NCBI GenBank assembly: GCA_021029095.1
Contig: JAJOHG010000034.1
Span: 1-64,000, forward strand
Length of the DNA: 64,000 nucleotides
Source of the DNA: Phellopilus nigrolimitatus
Taxonomy: Eukaryota; Basidiomycota; Agaricomycetes; Hymenochaetales; Hymenochaetaceae
Reading direction: 5' to 3'
Shown: positions 42,459 through 54,500 of the stretch, in pieces
Layout of the letters: the number at the start of each line of letters is the position of its first letter
Numbering within the stretch: the first letter of the stretch is position 1
The notes under the pieces: generated by a model
The model's input: only the letters and a program-made list of their open reading frames with translations
What the model was told of the DNA's origin: nothing
The model's database searches: none
Made by a program: the position numbers and the translations under genes

Positions 42459-45373
42459 TTACCAGGTATTGCAGTCGTATTCCATTAACTCCCTCTTGGT
42501 CGTTGACAGCCATTTGAGTTTTTCTTGGAGATTATCGCGAAGAATACGTGTCCGAGGAAATTCTCTTAGAAGTAATGCGCATCTCTCCCTGGAGTCACCT
42601 TGATTGATCTGGGCGAGAAGCGCGTTTTGAATGCTATGAGCAAAGGCTTGCGCAAAGTCGAAGTTCACAACAAGCGAAACGTTGTCGACGAAGCGTCTGC
42701 TCGAGACTTCCGTGAAAACAAAGGCCGGTAAATCAACAAAAAAGCTTACGCATCGTCCTAAAGGAAATACTTACCTTGATAGTATGCGCTTACAATTGCC
42801 ATCAATTCGAGTGCGGGTTCATATGGATCCTTAGGCAACAGCTTGAGTAAATCGGAAGCTTTTACGTCACGAATATTCATGGTATTTAATCCCGAGAGGA
42901 TTCGAGAAACAGGATGATTCGATATGGTATTGAGGTCGATGCCGGTTGAACTTGAGAGGCGTGTATATTCCTGTACATGCTCCATGGCGACATTGTTCGA
43001 CTCCATTTGTCGGCAGCCCTTGTAATACGCGAGGAAATCGTCCTTGTAGCGTGCCAGACAATGGGCATTGAGCGTGAACGCCGTTGATTCTTGTTCCAGA
43101 AGTTTGTCGATACTCAGCTTGGTATGGTCACCGAGCCTTTCGAGCAGCTGTTGGACTTCGGAGCTGTAGGTCTAGGTAAGACACACTCTGTTCCCCATGC
43201 TAGACGCAAACTGAAACGCACCGAACGATTTTCAACAAACCTCCATATTCAAAAGGCTTGAAGTATTGATTTACGAGATCCTTTAAGAATTCATTGATCG
43301 TGGCGAACACCGCTTCGAAGAAACTGGCCGCCTGAGCCTTCCATTCAGCCATAGCGGTCGCAATTATTGATATGGATACGTTGAATGGGATAAGCCCTGG
43401 CAGTTGCTGAGTACGATTTCTAAAGTCACAAGCAGTCACTTCACTTGCTTGCCAATTAATAGATTCAGGACATACTTACTCGTTAATGAGCTTCATTACT
43501 TCGTCGATGTAATACTGTGTATGACCCAAGTTTTTGATACCCTCTTCTTCCTTTTCCAGAAATTCGATCTCTGGAAGGCGTATGCGCCGTGAACCGGATT
43601 TATAGGGGATAAAATGAGGCGCCAGCGAAAGGATCTCCCGCTTCAATTTAACCTGTATGCAATTGATTTTTTGGATAAGACCATCTTTGGTTGGTGATCC
43701 AGAAATGTGCTTCTCTATGTCAGAGGAGAACTGAACAATAATCTGCATTGCCTCAGCGACGGAGTTATCTTTAGGAGCAGCGGGCAGCTCTTTCAAACTA
43801 GTTTCGGCCCTCCGCAATAAACCATCTACATCTTCCTTGAGCTTCGGGAGCCTGGAAACGTCGTGAGATCATTCAATAGTTATGTCTATCATGATGATTA
43901 TAAGAGAACCTTCCGGCAATCAAATTTGAGAGCGTTCGACTCAGGTGCTCGATGAGGGGTTGGATTCCAAGAAGCATGGTAGTACTGGGTCGAAGGGAGC
44001 ACCACGGCTTTTCAGTCCTAAAGAATTCCGTTTCTTTGTCGGCAGCTTCCTTCCAAGTAATGTTCTGCTGAAGCTGTGCAGTATTCGGCTGCTTCACGCA
44101 GAACCATCTAAGATCTAGCGGCTCTCTCTTATTCTCCAAGATCTGGATCCAGCGATCCTGGTCTCCATCCGCAATCCTGTCAGGATTGGTTAAAACACCT
44201 TTTTATGCGTGTCAATACATAGTTATTATTCTCAAAGACATAAGGAACGATGGGAGAAAAAACACATACCAATTGTTCTATTCCATTTGGGATCGCAGTC
44301 CTTAGCCAGTTCGTACGCAGATTGCGTCTCGAAGTCCACTATAGAAGAAGATGGCGTTATGGAGTATTAATTGACAAGCGTGAGGTGCATAGGTTAGAAA
44401 TAAGAAGAAAATGTAGAATTACCTACGCACGTAACCAGTTAGTAAAATTAAGCGGTTTGGATTTTTGATATATGATTTGACAAGGTCTTCAATTCTTTTG
44501 TTGTCGTACTCGCTGCTCTTGTATTTGCTTCTCTCAGGAGTGAAGCTTTGATTTAAACCTGCACACCTTGCTCGTAAAAAAATTCCCAGTGCAAATGTCA
44601 GTTTTTCTCACCTGGAAGGTCGCATAGAGAGAGATCTGACTCTCCTGGACCTTGAATCTGAACGGAGACGCAGTTCTCCGAAAAATACAGCTCGTCGCTT
44701 TCGACCACCTGTCCGCATAAGAAGTCTTCGCACGGCTGCGAAGGGTTTAGTATTGCGTTTTGCGCGCGCGCCACTCTGTCCCTAACTTCGTTCGGATCGT
44801 ATATTATTGGTCCAAAATCCACGTTCTTCGGCTTGGAGAGCAAAGTTCCCTGTGCGTCCTTGGTGAATCGTACTGACACGGAGCATTGCCACGGATCGTC
44901 TGGGTGCGATTGCTTCAGCCGAATCTCAGTCGGCACACTGCGACGCAGCTCGAATCAGCGAGATGATCAGATCCAATACATCCCAACAAGAAAGCATACC
45001 GAGTGCGCGTCCTGCTGGATCTTGGCAGTTGTATTCCAGTGATCCTTTGGATCAGGGATGATTTTCCTGAGTGTGATAGTGTGGCTGTAAGCCCGAGCAT
45101 GTGATTTGATTTGTTGGTGAATTTTACCTGCACTCTGCGAACCGATGACCACAATTTGGGGGATATCGATTTCGGATTGAGCTCTTCGAGTGCATCAAAT
45201 ATCTTGTCGGTGTCAAAATGTGGAGTCCGTCGTACTCACCCAAGATTGCGGAGACTGTCTGCAAGACTTAGCATATTCTGTCTCTCCTTAGAGATCTGCT
45301 TATCCGATAACCCAATGCCGCCCTCGTACATCTCGCCCTCGTCCATTTCGCTCTCATCGTCGCTGAAATACAT
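42459..45373 (-). CDS. Dynamin-like GTPase (copy B), altered G4 motif
   Basis: Same plan and orientation as copy A. The leader (ATG ending at 45373) is acidic (MYFSDDESEMDEGEMYEGGI). The P-loop exon reads EIDIPQIVVIGSQSAG with the same intron inside the AG|K codon, then KSSLIQRITGIQLPRSSRTR. VPTEIRLKQSHPDDPWQCSV and VSVQIQGPGESDLSLCDLPG (G3) follow. The G4 motif reads VLTNPDRIADGDQDRW: T-N-P-D where copy A and the family have T-K-P-D, coded ACC AAT CCT GAC. The stalk has LRWFCVKQPNTAQLQQNITW and IVVQFSSDIEKHISGSP-type text. The GED-like end is RRFVDNVSLVVNFDFAQAFA, ending LMEYDCNTW. The loss of the G4 lysine may weaken guanine binding. Copy C at 9.1-9.9 kb is more like B than A. Confidence 0.83.
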
Positions 45374-46383
45374 AACAAGACTATCAGCTGGTGAAGATGC
45401 CCTACTTCAGATTGTATAAGCAGGTCCTGTCAATGGAGGGGATTGAATAAAAGGCAATGTTGTGCATGAGAATACGCCGTTGCATTCACTTTATGTACGG
45501 CACATTTGCTTAGTACAGCCTCCCTCAAGAAAGAAGTTCACAACGTATCAGTTGCGCAGCGCAGTGGACAGAGGAAGAAGGAATGGCGGTGCTCTTCTAA
45601 TGAAACGAAGAAGCTGAGGATAATTAACTTCTACGAGATCTTAGGGAAGGATCAAGAACGGAAAAAAGAGTTCATGGTCATTGAGGAGCGCGCAGAGACG
45701 ATACAGGTCTTCAGCTGATGCCTTTTGGAAACGTCCAGAATTTTGAACGAGACGACGTAAACCCGACGATGTTGGGGCAGGCAGGCTTGAAGCTAGATCG
45801 TACACGTGAATTTGAACATCGAGGCGTCCGTGTCTTCTTACACGCTGGATGTGCGCCTTCAGAAGCAGGAACACTGCACACATGCATTGCATTGTGCTGA
45901 TAGCAGGGAGAAAAGATAAGTAGCCAGAGCCTGGGCAAGGAGGTCGAAAATTCAGTTATAAATCGGCATTTGTCAGCATCAAATTCACGGGACCGAAATA
46001 GGCAAGTCGACATAGCGTCATGCTGTCCAGTTGCTCAGAGTCCAGTACAATACGCCGAAGATAACTTTACAATAGTTTCGCCTCTCAGGTATTCTTGGTC
46101 AAGATAGATTCAGCCACTCAGTCCATGGCGATTGCGTCAGAGGAAAGCAATCAAAAGTTGCTTGAACAGCCGTGTATGGGGAGAAATATCAGAGCATCCA
46201 AAAGCACCCGTACATATAAAGCATCGTTTGAGCAACAAGGAAGCAACGCAATAGTCAATGTCAAGTTATAGTCCGAGCAGAAACACGTCACTTCGAGACA
46301 ACATTAGCGTCCAATCACGAACACCTCTGATATGATAGAGTTTAGCTGTAGGTACAGGGGAAAAAAAGAACTGTACGCACCCT
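45374..46383. other. Intergenic stretch, no supported gene
   Basis: Short ORFs on both strands (for example 45718-45900 + and 45711-46013 -) have no recognisable family. The region holds the copy B promoter and the 3' flank of the cerato-platanin gene. Confidence 0.4.
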
Positions 46384-46800
46384 TCAGAGACCACAGTCGG
46401 ACGCATTCAACTGCGAGGCTGTCCCTTGAACCAACCCGACCTGGACTGCGGTTCCGTGCGTCAAGTTGTTCATCGCCGTCAATCCGATGTTGAAGCCGCT
46501 GTCGGCATGGTCGATGGCGAGGATGGTGACGCTGGTGCCGTTGAAGGTGACATTCCAGCACGACCCGCAGTTGGCTGAGTTGTAGCCCTCGACAGCTACC
46601 GCTCCGCCGATGTATGGGAACGTGGGGAGGGAGCCGAAGGTCGTGAAGTTCTTCGTGAGGAGCCCGTTCGACCCGTCAGAGCATTCGACGGTCGCCAGTG
46701 ACTGGTTAGCGTTGTCGTAGACCTGGTCGTACGTAACTTGGTCGCCGAGGACGCTAGCGGTGCAGAACGCGAGGAGCGACGCGATCGTGCCGAACTTCAT
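46384..46800 (-). CDS. Cerato-platanin family secreted protein
   Basis: Cerato-platanins are small secreted fungal proteins with a double-psi beta-barrel related to expansins. They associate with the cell wall and chitin and can trigger plant defence. The gene is a single open frame of 138 codons. Residues 1-19 (MKFGTIASLLAFCTASVLG) are a signal peptide. The mature part starts DQVTYDQVYDNANQSLATVE and has the family hallmarks: ECSDG, LPTFPYIGGA, NCGSCW, and a C-terminal SDCGL, giving the four conserved cysteines that form two disulphides. The length of about 120 mature residues is normal. A TATA element lies 57 bases upstream of the ATG. It is divergent from the Ctk3 gene. Confidence 0.93.
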   Translation of the reverse strand: MKFGTIASLLAFCTASVLGDQVTYDQVYDNANQSLATVECSDGSNGLLTKNFTTFGSLPTFPYIGGAVAVEGYNSANCGSCWNVTFNGTSVTILAIDHADSGFNIGLTAMNNLTHGTAVQVGLVQGTASQLNASDCGL

Positions 46801-46856
46801 ATTGTTTTAAGGATTGTCTCTTTTCTGCTCCAACCATGTCGTTGAAAGACGCGCCG

Positions 46857-46864
46857 TTATATAG
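46857..46864 (-). promoter_or_regulatory. TATA box of the cerato-platanin gene
   Basis: CTATATAA on the minus strand, 57 bases before the ATG and followed by a short C/T-containing leader. Such a strong TATA box fits a highly or inducibly expressed secreted protein. Confidence 0.65.
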
Positions 46865-47249
46865 TTTTAAAAAGGTTCGTTGTCCATAAGCCAGAAGACA
46901 GTGGATCCTCAAGAAGCACAAAGACGCATGCAGCGCCCAAGAATATGTCGCAGGACGTCGACAAATCTCCGGGGCTGCCATATGTCTCGAACGCCGGCGA
47001 TCTCAAGAACGCGAGAAAATGAAGGTAGCAGATGGCGGTCGTGATCAGGTGCAGAGACGCGTCGACCGCGAATCATGCATCATGACGCGCTGCTTGTCCT
47101 TCCTGTCACAAACCATCATCTTCGTATATTGAACTTCATTCAGTCATCTAAAAAAGCTGCTTCAAGATCTCAGAAAGCCTGTCTTGGGTGCTCTACGTGG
47201 CAAAGCTGGAGTCTTCTGGAGTCAGTAATCTTGGAGTATTAACTTGAGA

Positions 47250-48445
47250 ATGGACCCATTCGAAGTCAGGATGCAGTTTCTAACTCTTCTGCGGCGGCTC
47301 AACGCGTCAGTCCTCCTCTTCTATCGTTCGATGAGGCCTGGTGATTGAATGTAGACCGACTTAGCTCGCAGCAGTCTATTCAGAAGGTTGTCACTTATGC
47401 ACTGAAGTACTTTTCGCGATGCGGAGAAGACTTATGGGATTGTATTGTCGAAGAATGTCAGAAGGTATGTCGCCCGTACTCTTTGACTGTCTCTTTTATC
47501 CATGTCTCATTCCGTCAAAGGGAACTATCAACACACGAATAAACATTTTGTATCTTCTAGATTCTCTCTGCGAGACATCGCTGCTCAGCAAAGCGAGCGC
47601 TAGCTCGTCGAATGCATTCTATGTCGATTTCGTAGTGAGAGATTTAGGGAAAATCGTCGAATTTGTCGTACCAGAAGGCCGCGAGGGGCTCATCAACCTT
47701 ATGAGTGCTGTTCAGGTAAGCTTCCAATACCTTTCCAAGGGCTCTCGTATCTTTCTTCTTCCTAAAGAGCTTTCGCAACCTTTCTTTTGCCTGTTCGATT
47801 ATCGCCTCGGGTGTCATTTCTTGGTTTGTCAGTCAGAATATCGTGGTCATCCACCTCTAAAGCTGAAAGGCGATATCATATTTTCAATGGAATATTGTTT
47901 TCTGCCTCTTTTTTCTTTAGACAAATCACGTGTTATGATGCTCAAAAGAGCCTCTTCAGATTCTAGACAACTGGCGAAACAAGCGCATTATCGACCCACA
48001 GAAGATCGACGAAGTCCTAGCACGGTTAGACAGCCAAAAGACCGCCATGCGCGTCGACAACAGCGGCGGCAGCGCGGACGGACCGCCCGTGCTCAGCAAC
48101 GGCGCCTCTTCTACTTCCATCTCCTCGGGCACGCTCTCGCGCAACGAGATCTTCAAGCGCATCGAGGAGGATCGCGAGCGGCACAAACGCCTGCGCGAGC
48201 GCCGCTGGGTGCAGCCGGTCTCGCACAACCCGCACGCGCACCTGCTCTCACAACTCGCGGTGTTCATGCCCGAGACCGGGGAGAAGGACGGCGCGGCGGA
48301 GCTCACACTCGACATCGAGTTCGATAACGAGTGGGAGACGACGAGTGACTGGAACGAGGACGACGATGAGGCGGTCGCAGAGGAGAACAATTTGTGCTAT
48401 CCGAATGCTCCGACGCGCTTGGCGATGATGGACACAGTATCATGA
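47250..48445 (+). CDS. CTK3: CTD kinase subunit gamma (Ctk3), CID-domain protein
   Basis: Ctk3 is the third subunit of CTDK-I (Ctk1 kinase, Ctk2 cyclin), which phosphorylates Ser2 of the RNA polymerase II C-terminal domain in the nucleus. Exon 1 (ATG 47250) reads MDPFEVRMQFLTLLRRLNA and splices after CGACTTAG to SQQSIQKVVTYALKYFSRCG, DLWDCIVEECQK. The third exon gives INTRINILYLLDSLCETSLL and GKIVEFVVPEGREGLINLMS, completing the CID-like helical domain. After a longer intron the chain continues ILDNWRNKRIIDPQKIDEVL, then NEIFKRIEEDRERHKRLRER and an acidic C-terminus (FDNEWETTSDWNEDDDEA). The N-terminal signature and the NWR.KR.IDP.K motif are typical of fungal Ctk3. A small extra exon near 47920 is possible. 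It is convergent with UTP20. Confidence 0.85.
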
Positions 48446-48581
48446 CGAGAAAGAAAAAACAGTTGTACATCGTACTACCCAGCAGGAAAAAATGTATCTA
48501 CTACAGATAATTTATTGCAAGTGGATTCGAGATAGTGTGTGAGAAAATAAGATATGCTAGCAAACGGGGGATCATGCTGAA

Positions 48582-51500
48582 TTACTCTGCAGCAGTTTTC
48601 CTCCTCTTCGAGAACTTCATGCGGATTTTGTGGTCTCTGTCAAGTGTCGAATGCAATTAAGATCAGAAGCGTGCATTTGTATACAATTAAACAATAGGAC
48701 TCACGCAAAATCGCTGTTCTTCCTCTTCCGGCTCTCTTTTTTGTTCACGTTCTTATGCATCTTCCGCTTCGCAGCCGACTGCGGATCCACCGCGGTCTGC
48801 ACCACGCGTGCAGCCCGGCGCTCTTGCCGGACAGAGACGACCTTCTGCCGGATCTGGTTGTACACGCTTGCAAACTTCGTCGTTCCGACCTTGGCCTGCA
48901 CGAGATCCTGCAACTCTGCAGCGAGCGTCTTCAGCTCATCTAATACGAACACAGAAAATTAGAGCAGAAAACTAGGGAAAAAAAGGTGGGGTGAAAAGGA
49001 CGCACTCATTTGAGTGTCGCCAACGAGATCGTCCTCTGCAATCCGGTAGAGCGGTGACAAGATATGTGGAAGGTACCGATCCAGCCGCGTACCGTCCATG
49101 TGCGACGCCATAGCCGCAAACCAGCGGAAGATGGCAGACAGCTGACGAGACCAATTTGCCTAGATTCGTAGATGGAGAGTAAGCAATCAATGTGACACGG
49201 TAGTACGGCATGCATGATCACCTGAATTGACTTTCTGTTCCGCCGCGCGATATGGGCGGAGCGTGCTTGATAAGAAAGTCGAGAGAAGAGCCATGGCAGG
49301 GGATTACTGGCATCCGATGAGTCTTTTTCCTCGCCGTCAGAAATATCATCTTCGTCTTCGTCCTCGTCATCCTCCACAGCTGCATCATTTGCATCTAATG
49401 CAGCTTCCGGAGTGGGGATGACCAAAAAGCATTTACCGATATAAAACAGATTCTTGACGATCTGCAGACCGAGCGCTTCGTCCAAGTTATCGCTTTTGAG
49501 CTGTAGGGACAGCGAGTTTGCGATGTCTTTCATACCCTTGAAAGACAGTGGAAAGTCATCCGAGAGGCTTGTATCTGGAACGTTAACCGGAGAAATGGAG
49601 AAGAGACTCCCGAGTAAACGACACGATGCCGTGCGCACCCAGGCATGTGGGTAGAGGAGCAACGAAGAAATGGACGACCAGGAGACTTTAGTATATTCCG
49701 CGGTGACGTCAGGGAATATCTGGAACACTCTCGAGATGGTCGTGAGCGCTTGGTATGGTGTCTGCCAGTCGAGACCATCATCACCAGCTTCGTCAGCCTC
49801 TTCGAAGCTAGAAGCAGCGTCTCGCATTTTCGTGTTCACATCATCGAGCAGAACCGAAAGGTAGGGCCTCGATTCGATCTTAAGTGTATCCAGCACCAAT
49901 CCGTACGTCTGAGAAGAAACTCTGTTCAGAGCTGGGTTGTTGCGTTGCGCAGCCCACGAATGGATGTGTGCCATGACCGTCTTCTGCTGTTCCTCGCGCA
50001 TACGGCCAACTAGAGCTTTGATGAGCTGTGCAGCCGTCTCACGGCACTTTGTAGAGTCATCATTCGCAATGACTAATACGAGAGCAACGAAGAGCATGTC
50101 CGCGTACTCCGCAATGATGTCGTCGTTGAATTTTGAGACTATCGCTTTGAGGAGTTCCATCACAGACATACGCCCGCTTTCGAACACGTACGACAAATTT
50201 TTGACGAGGAACGCAAAGTGCTGCTTGAGTCGGGCTTTTCCCTGAGGATAATCGAGTAGAAATTGGAGTAGCACGCTGCGGCAAAGTTCCTGGACTTGCG
50301 AGGACTGGCTCATCACCATGATCTCCCTAACTTTGTCCATGAGGTCGTAAATCTCAGGACAACAAACTTGCGTGACACAATCGCACGCAATAGCGAGAAC
50401 GCTGTCGCTTGGCGAGTGACCTCCTCCAAATCAGGCGTAAGTAGTTCAAGCAAGAATGTCAAGTCCTTCTCCTTCAACTGCGAGGACGAGCAGTCCCTGA
50501 CGATGACAGCAAGCGCCTTGAACGCAGTTTGTGTAACGTCTGCTTCGGTACTTCTGGTCTGCCTAACAATCTCCAACGTTTGTCGTACAAAGATTGGCAG
50601 AGACTTCTCAACGTTCTTAGCGGGCATTTAACGATTTGAGCGGCCGCCTTTAGACCTGCAGAGACGACATTGCCGTTCGTCCCGTAAAGAGTATTCCCTA
50701 TGACATTCACCATCGGCTCTAGACGCGCCATGACATTACTGTCATGGAAATCGAAGCGGCTTCGTCGATATGCTGTACTAAAAAGATCTAGGCCAAACGA
50801 AACAAATCTAGAAAAAGAAAAATACAATTAGAATCTAAATGACAGGGACGAAGCTCATTCACCTCCAAGAATTGTGTGAGTAATGATCACTTTCAGCTTC
50901 GACATTTCTCTTCGTCTGCACGACCGTATCATTGACTTTTTTGGATTTACGTTTCTGTACCCTAACAGTCTGCTGGAAAAATCGTGCATTCTGACTGATC
51001 AAAGTGTGGCAGAACGTAAGCAGTTCTGCAGGTCCGAAACTTGTGTTCGCGTTCAGGCCGACAGACATTCGTCTGAGAACCTCATCAACTATCAACATTG
51101 TCTTCGCTGACTCAGTCTCCTGCATAATAGCCTTGATCGGCAAGAGTAAGTTGCCCGTCGACGAAGGGGAAATGTGTTTGGCGAGAATCGCGAATGAGTT
51201 CATCCCTTTACTGGACGATCCTCGAACCTCTTTCATCTTCGTCTTGAACCCTTCATTGTCTATATCCTTGCCTGATTGACCAAAGACGACCTCCGCCGAT
51301 ACATGCACGACGTCAGCTACGCAATCATCGAGCCTATCGAATTTTGCAACATGTTCGGATGATGTCACATGCACAAGCAGCGCGTGTATCACAAACGCCA
51401 GAACATGTAGATGAGGGCCTCGAAGGAGAGCTCCCCGGAGCAGTCGAATAACGAGCGAGAGGTATGACGGGCCTAGATTCACTGCAATGCGGCAAAAGTG

Positions 51501-54500
51501 TCTCGCGCGTAAGATCCCGAGTTTCTTGGGACCTGCTACGAAAGACCTGAGAGAGAATCGTGAGCAACTTCGGAATTTGAAGGTTGCGAGAGGACTCGGG
51601 AAGATAGAGAGCGACATTCGCAATTCCCACGGCGATTGGAATTCGGTTCGTTTCTTCAAGCTCATCTCTTTGCTCCAAATGCTTCAGCAAGGTAGGAAGC
51701 AAACGATTGTTGACAGCGTCGTGGATCTTTGTCGACACTGATGGTTTGGCCGGATCCACACCTTGCGTATCATCGAGCCCTTCAGGTTCCTGTTCCTCTA
51801 CAAAGGTGTCCTCCAGAGAGAAGTGGAAATTGTCTAGCACTGAGACCAAAGCGCGAGTGTATGTTCGCTCTGCAGCAGACTTTTCTGTGGCAAGCTTGAT
51901 GTATTGTTGCACGAGTGCAAAGTAGGCTGACCAGGACAGGTGCTTCGCGATGCGTCCCAGAGTAAGGACTGCCTCGTTGACGAGATGGTGATCCACTGTG
52001 CCCGAGCCGGCGATGAAGCTATTCACAACAGGAATGAATATTTCTTGCAGCGTGCTACTCTTGAATCCTGGCTCGTCGCAGTAATCGGCAAGCCTGCGCA
52101 ATGCTCGGTTACGGCGGTGAATTTGAATATGAAAGATGTTGTTAAAGAAATTGGCCTCCTCGTCGCCCGCAGCTAGGAGAATACGCATTTCCTGGAGCGC
52201 GATGACATTGGCACACTTCTCGACGGCATATGCAAGGACACCCATCACTTCAGATCGGACGAGATCGGACTTAGCACGAAGACAGCGTTTCAAGCCAGGG
52301 AACAGAATTCGAACGAAACAAGCTTGTACAATGGTTTGTTCTGATCCGGAAAGGGAATCTAGGAAACGCTTCATTGACAGAGAGGCGTTGTTCCTGATCG
52401 ATAGCTCATTTTCATCTTGAATAAAATGAAGCATATTATGGAGCAGAGGTGTCCATTCTTTCCCAGATAATACCTTCCATCGTTCTTCGTTCAGTGTAGC
52501 AAAGGCGCTTAGACGGCGGTCAAAATCCGGCTCCTCCGTTCGAGTGGTCGAAAACGAGTTCAGAGAAGCGAGCAGGTCTGCCGTGGCTGTCAAGCTATTG
52601 TCAATGCCCGCCATCACATTGAATACTTCGATCAAAGCAATCCGCGCTTGGCGCCCTCTAAGAAGTTGGAAAAGATGCGAGAGTGTCTCATACGTCCTTC
52701 GTGAATAATGTGGCCTGTCCATCCGTGAGTTCAGGAATGCGCGATAGGAGATTGCACAGAATATTTAGCATATCGACTTTAGCTTTTTCTGGGATGCCCT
52801 TAGCCTTGCGCAGTTGGGGCAGAAAAAGCGAGAGTAAAGTAGCCGCCTGCGCACCGTCCGTTATATGCGGAGAAAGCTTCGACAACAGTGCAATCTCCCG
52901 TTGGACGATGACGCTGACTCCAGACGGCTGACCCACTCTCGGTTGAACGCTGAACCAAAGTCGCGACATTGGCTAACAATCGCGACATATAAGGCCGTAC
53001 GAGCATCTCCGAAAGTTTATCATCCTCCACTGAAAACATTAACATACGTTCGACCATGTCGAAGATACGTACGAGAACGGCAGGCTTCACGTTCGTTGCA
53101 ACCAAGCAATCATATATCTTCGTCAACGTGCGTGAATCGTACAGAACGAGATATATCGCAGTGTCGGGCCGAGTGGACCAAACGTCCAGCAAGTCGAGCA
53201 GCGCTGACGGCGCTTGCGTGTTCTCACGGTCCAGAAGCGGGATCCGCGGCGAGATGACCGTCCGAAAGATCTCCGGCATGTATGGAGTGAAGTTGAAGTC
53301 GACGGGAAGGCGGAAGAACTCTGTGAGACGTTTTAGCCCATATTGCCTGACAATACGTAGCTGCCGCAAGCCAGTCGCTGAAGGAGAGTCGTCCTTCACG
53401 TCGTCTTCCAGCTCATCTTCATTCTCGTTTCATCCTCCACATCGCATGCATCGCCGTCCGAAGGCACTTGCAGCTTTTGCTGGGCACGCGCAGCCAGTGT
53501 TATCGTCAACGGAAGGAGGCGAGGCCATGACTTCGCAACAAGCGACCCAAGGTTCTTCAACACGTCTGCCAAAAACATCAGAAACCCAATCTGCTGTTTC
53601 TCCGGAAGATCTATTGCCGTCGCATTGAGCTTCCACAAGGCGAGGCCGTTGGCCTCCTCGAAGTCAAACTTGAGAAGCTCGAGGAACGGCTCGATCATGA
53701 GGTCGACGAGGAGCGTGAGCTCGTCTTCCGTACACGCGCCCAGTGCACTAAGCAGCGCCGATCGCCTGTCCTGCGCCCTTTCCGCGTCCCCCGCGTTCGC
53801 GCATCATACCAAAGAACAAGCGGATAAACACGGGGACGAGCACCGAGCGTTCGGCTGGCTCAAGTGCTTGCACCTCCAGCGCAGTAAGTTCGTCACGCCA
53901 CTTCGTATCATCGAGTAAAAGCTTCAGTGTGTCTGCGTGGCGCAGCATTGCGGGAGACTTATAGGTCAAGATACAGGAGAGTGCAGTAGTCTGCAGAGCT
54001 CGGTCTGGATGTGCGAGTATAGAGACAAAAAGGTCATGCACAGCGCTGGACCCATGAAAAGCCTTCGGGTTGGAGAACTTGGAGAATAAGTGCAGCCAGT
54101 TAGCAAGTTTCGTGCGAGGAGTCTTCTCGGTCGCCGAGGGTGCTGCGAATGAGAGGAAAAGAGGGACGAGCTCTCGACTGTGCTTCTCCGCTAGCGGGGC
54201 GAACTCCCCGACCGCGACGAGCAGCTGCGCCTCATAAGTAGTCGGGTCTAAGCGATCGCGGGGCTTTTGTTCCTATGACAATAATGATTAGAACACTGAA
54301 AGCCTTGCAAGTGTGGGGTCCTACATACTTCGATGATCGTGCGCTGACATGATGAATTCGATGTCCATGCTGCAACGGCCATTCGTTGCTTATGAGCGCT
54401 CGGGTCGCGCCAGATTCTTTCTTCTTCGTTGATCTCGTCCTCTTCCTCCTTTGCAAGCCTTGCCCAGAAAGGAACGCTTATGCCTTGCGCAGCATCGTCA

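Noticed and set aside
48701..48703. Stop codon at 48701 as the end of UTP20
   Set aside because: A GTGAGT donor just before it and an in-frame basic last exon to 48582 give a better end, supported by the displaced duplicate of that exon at 35.2 kb.
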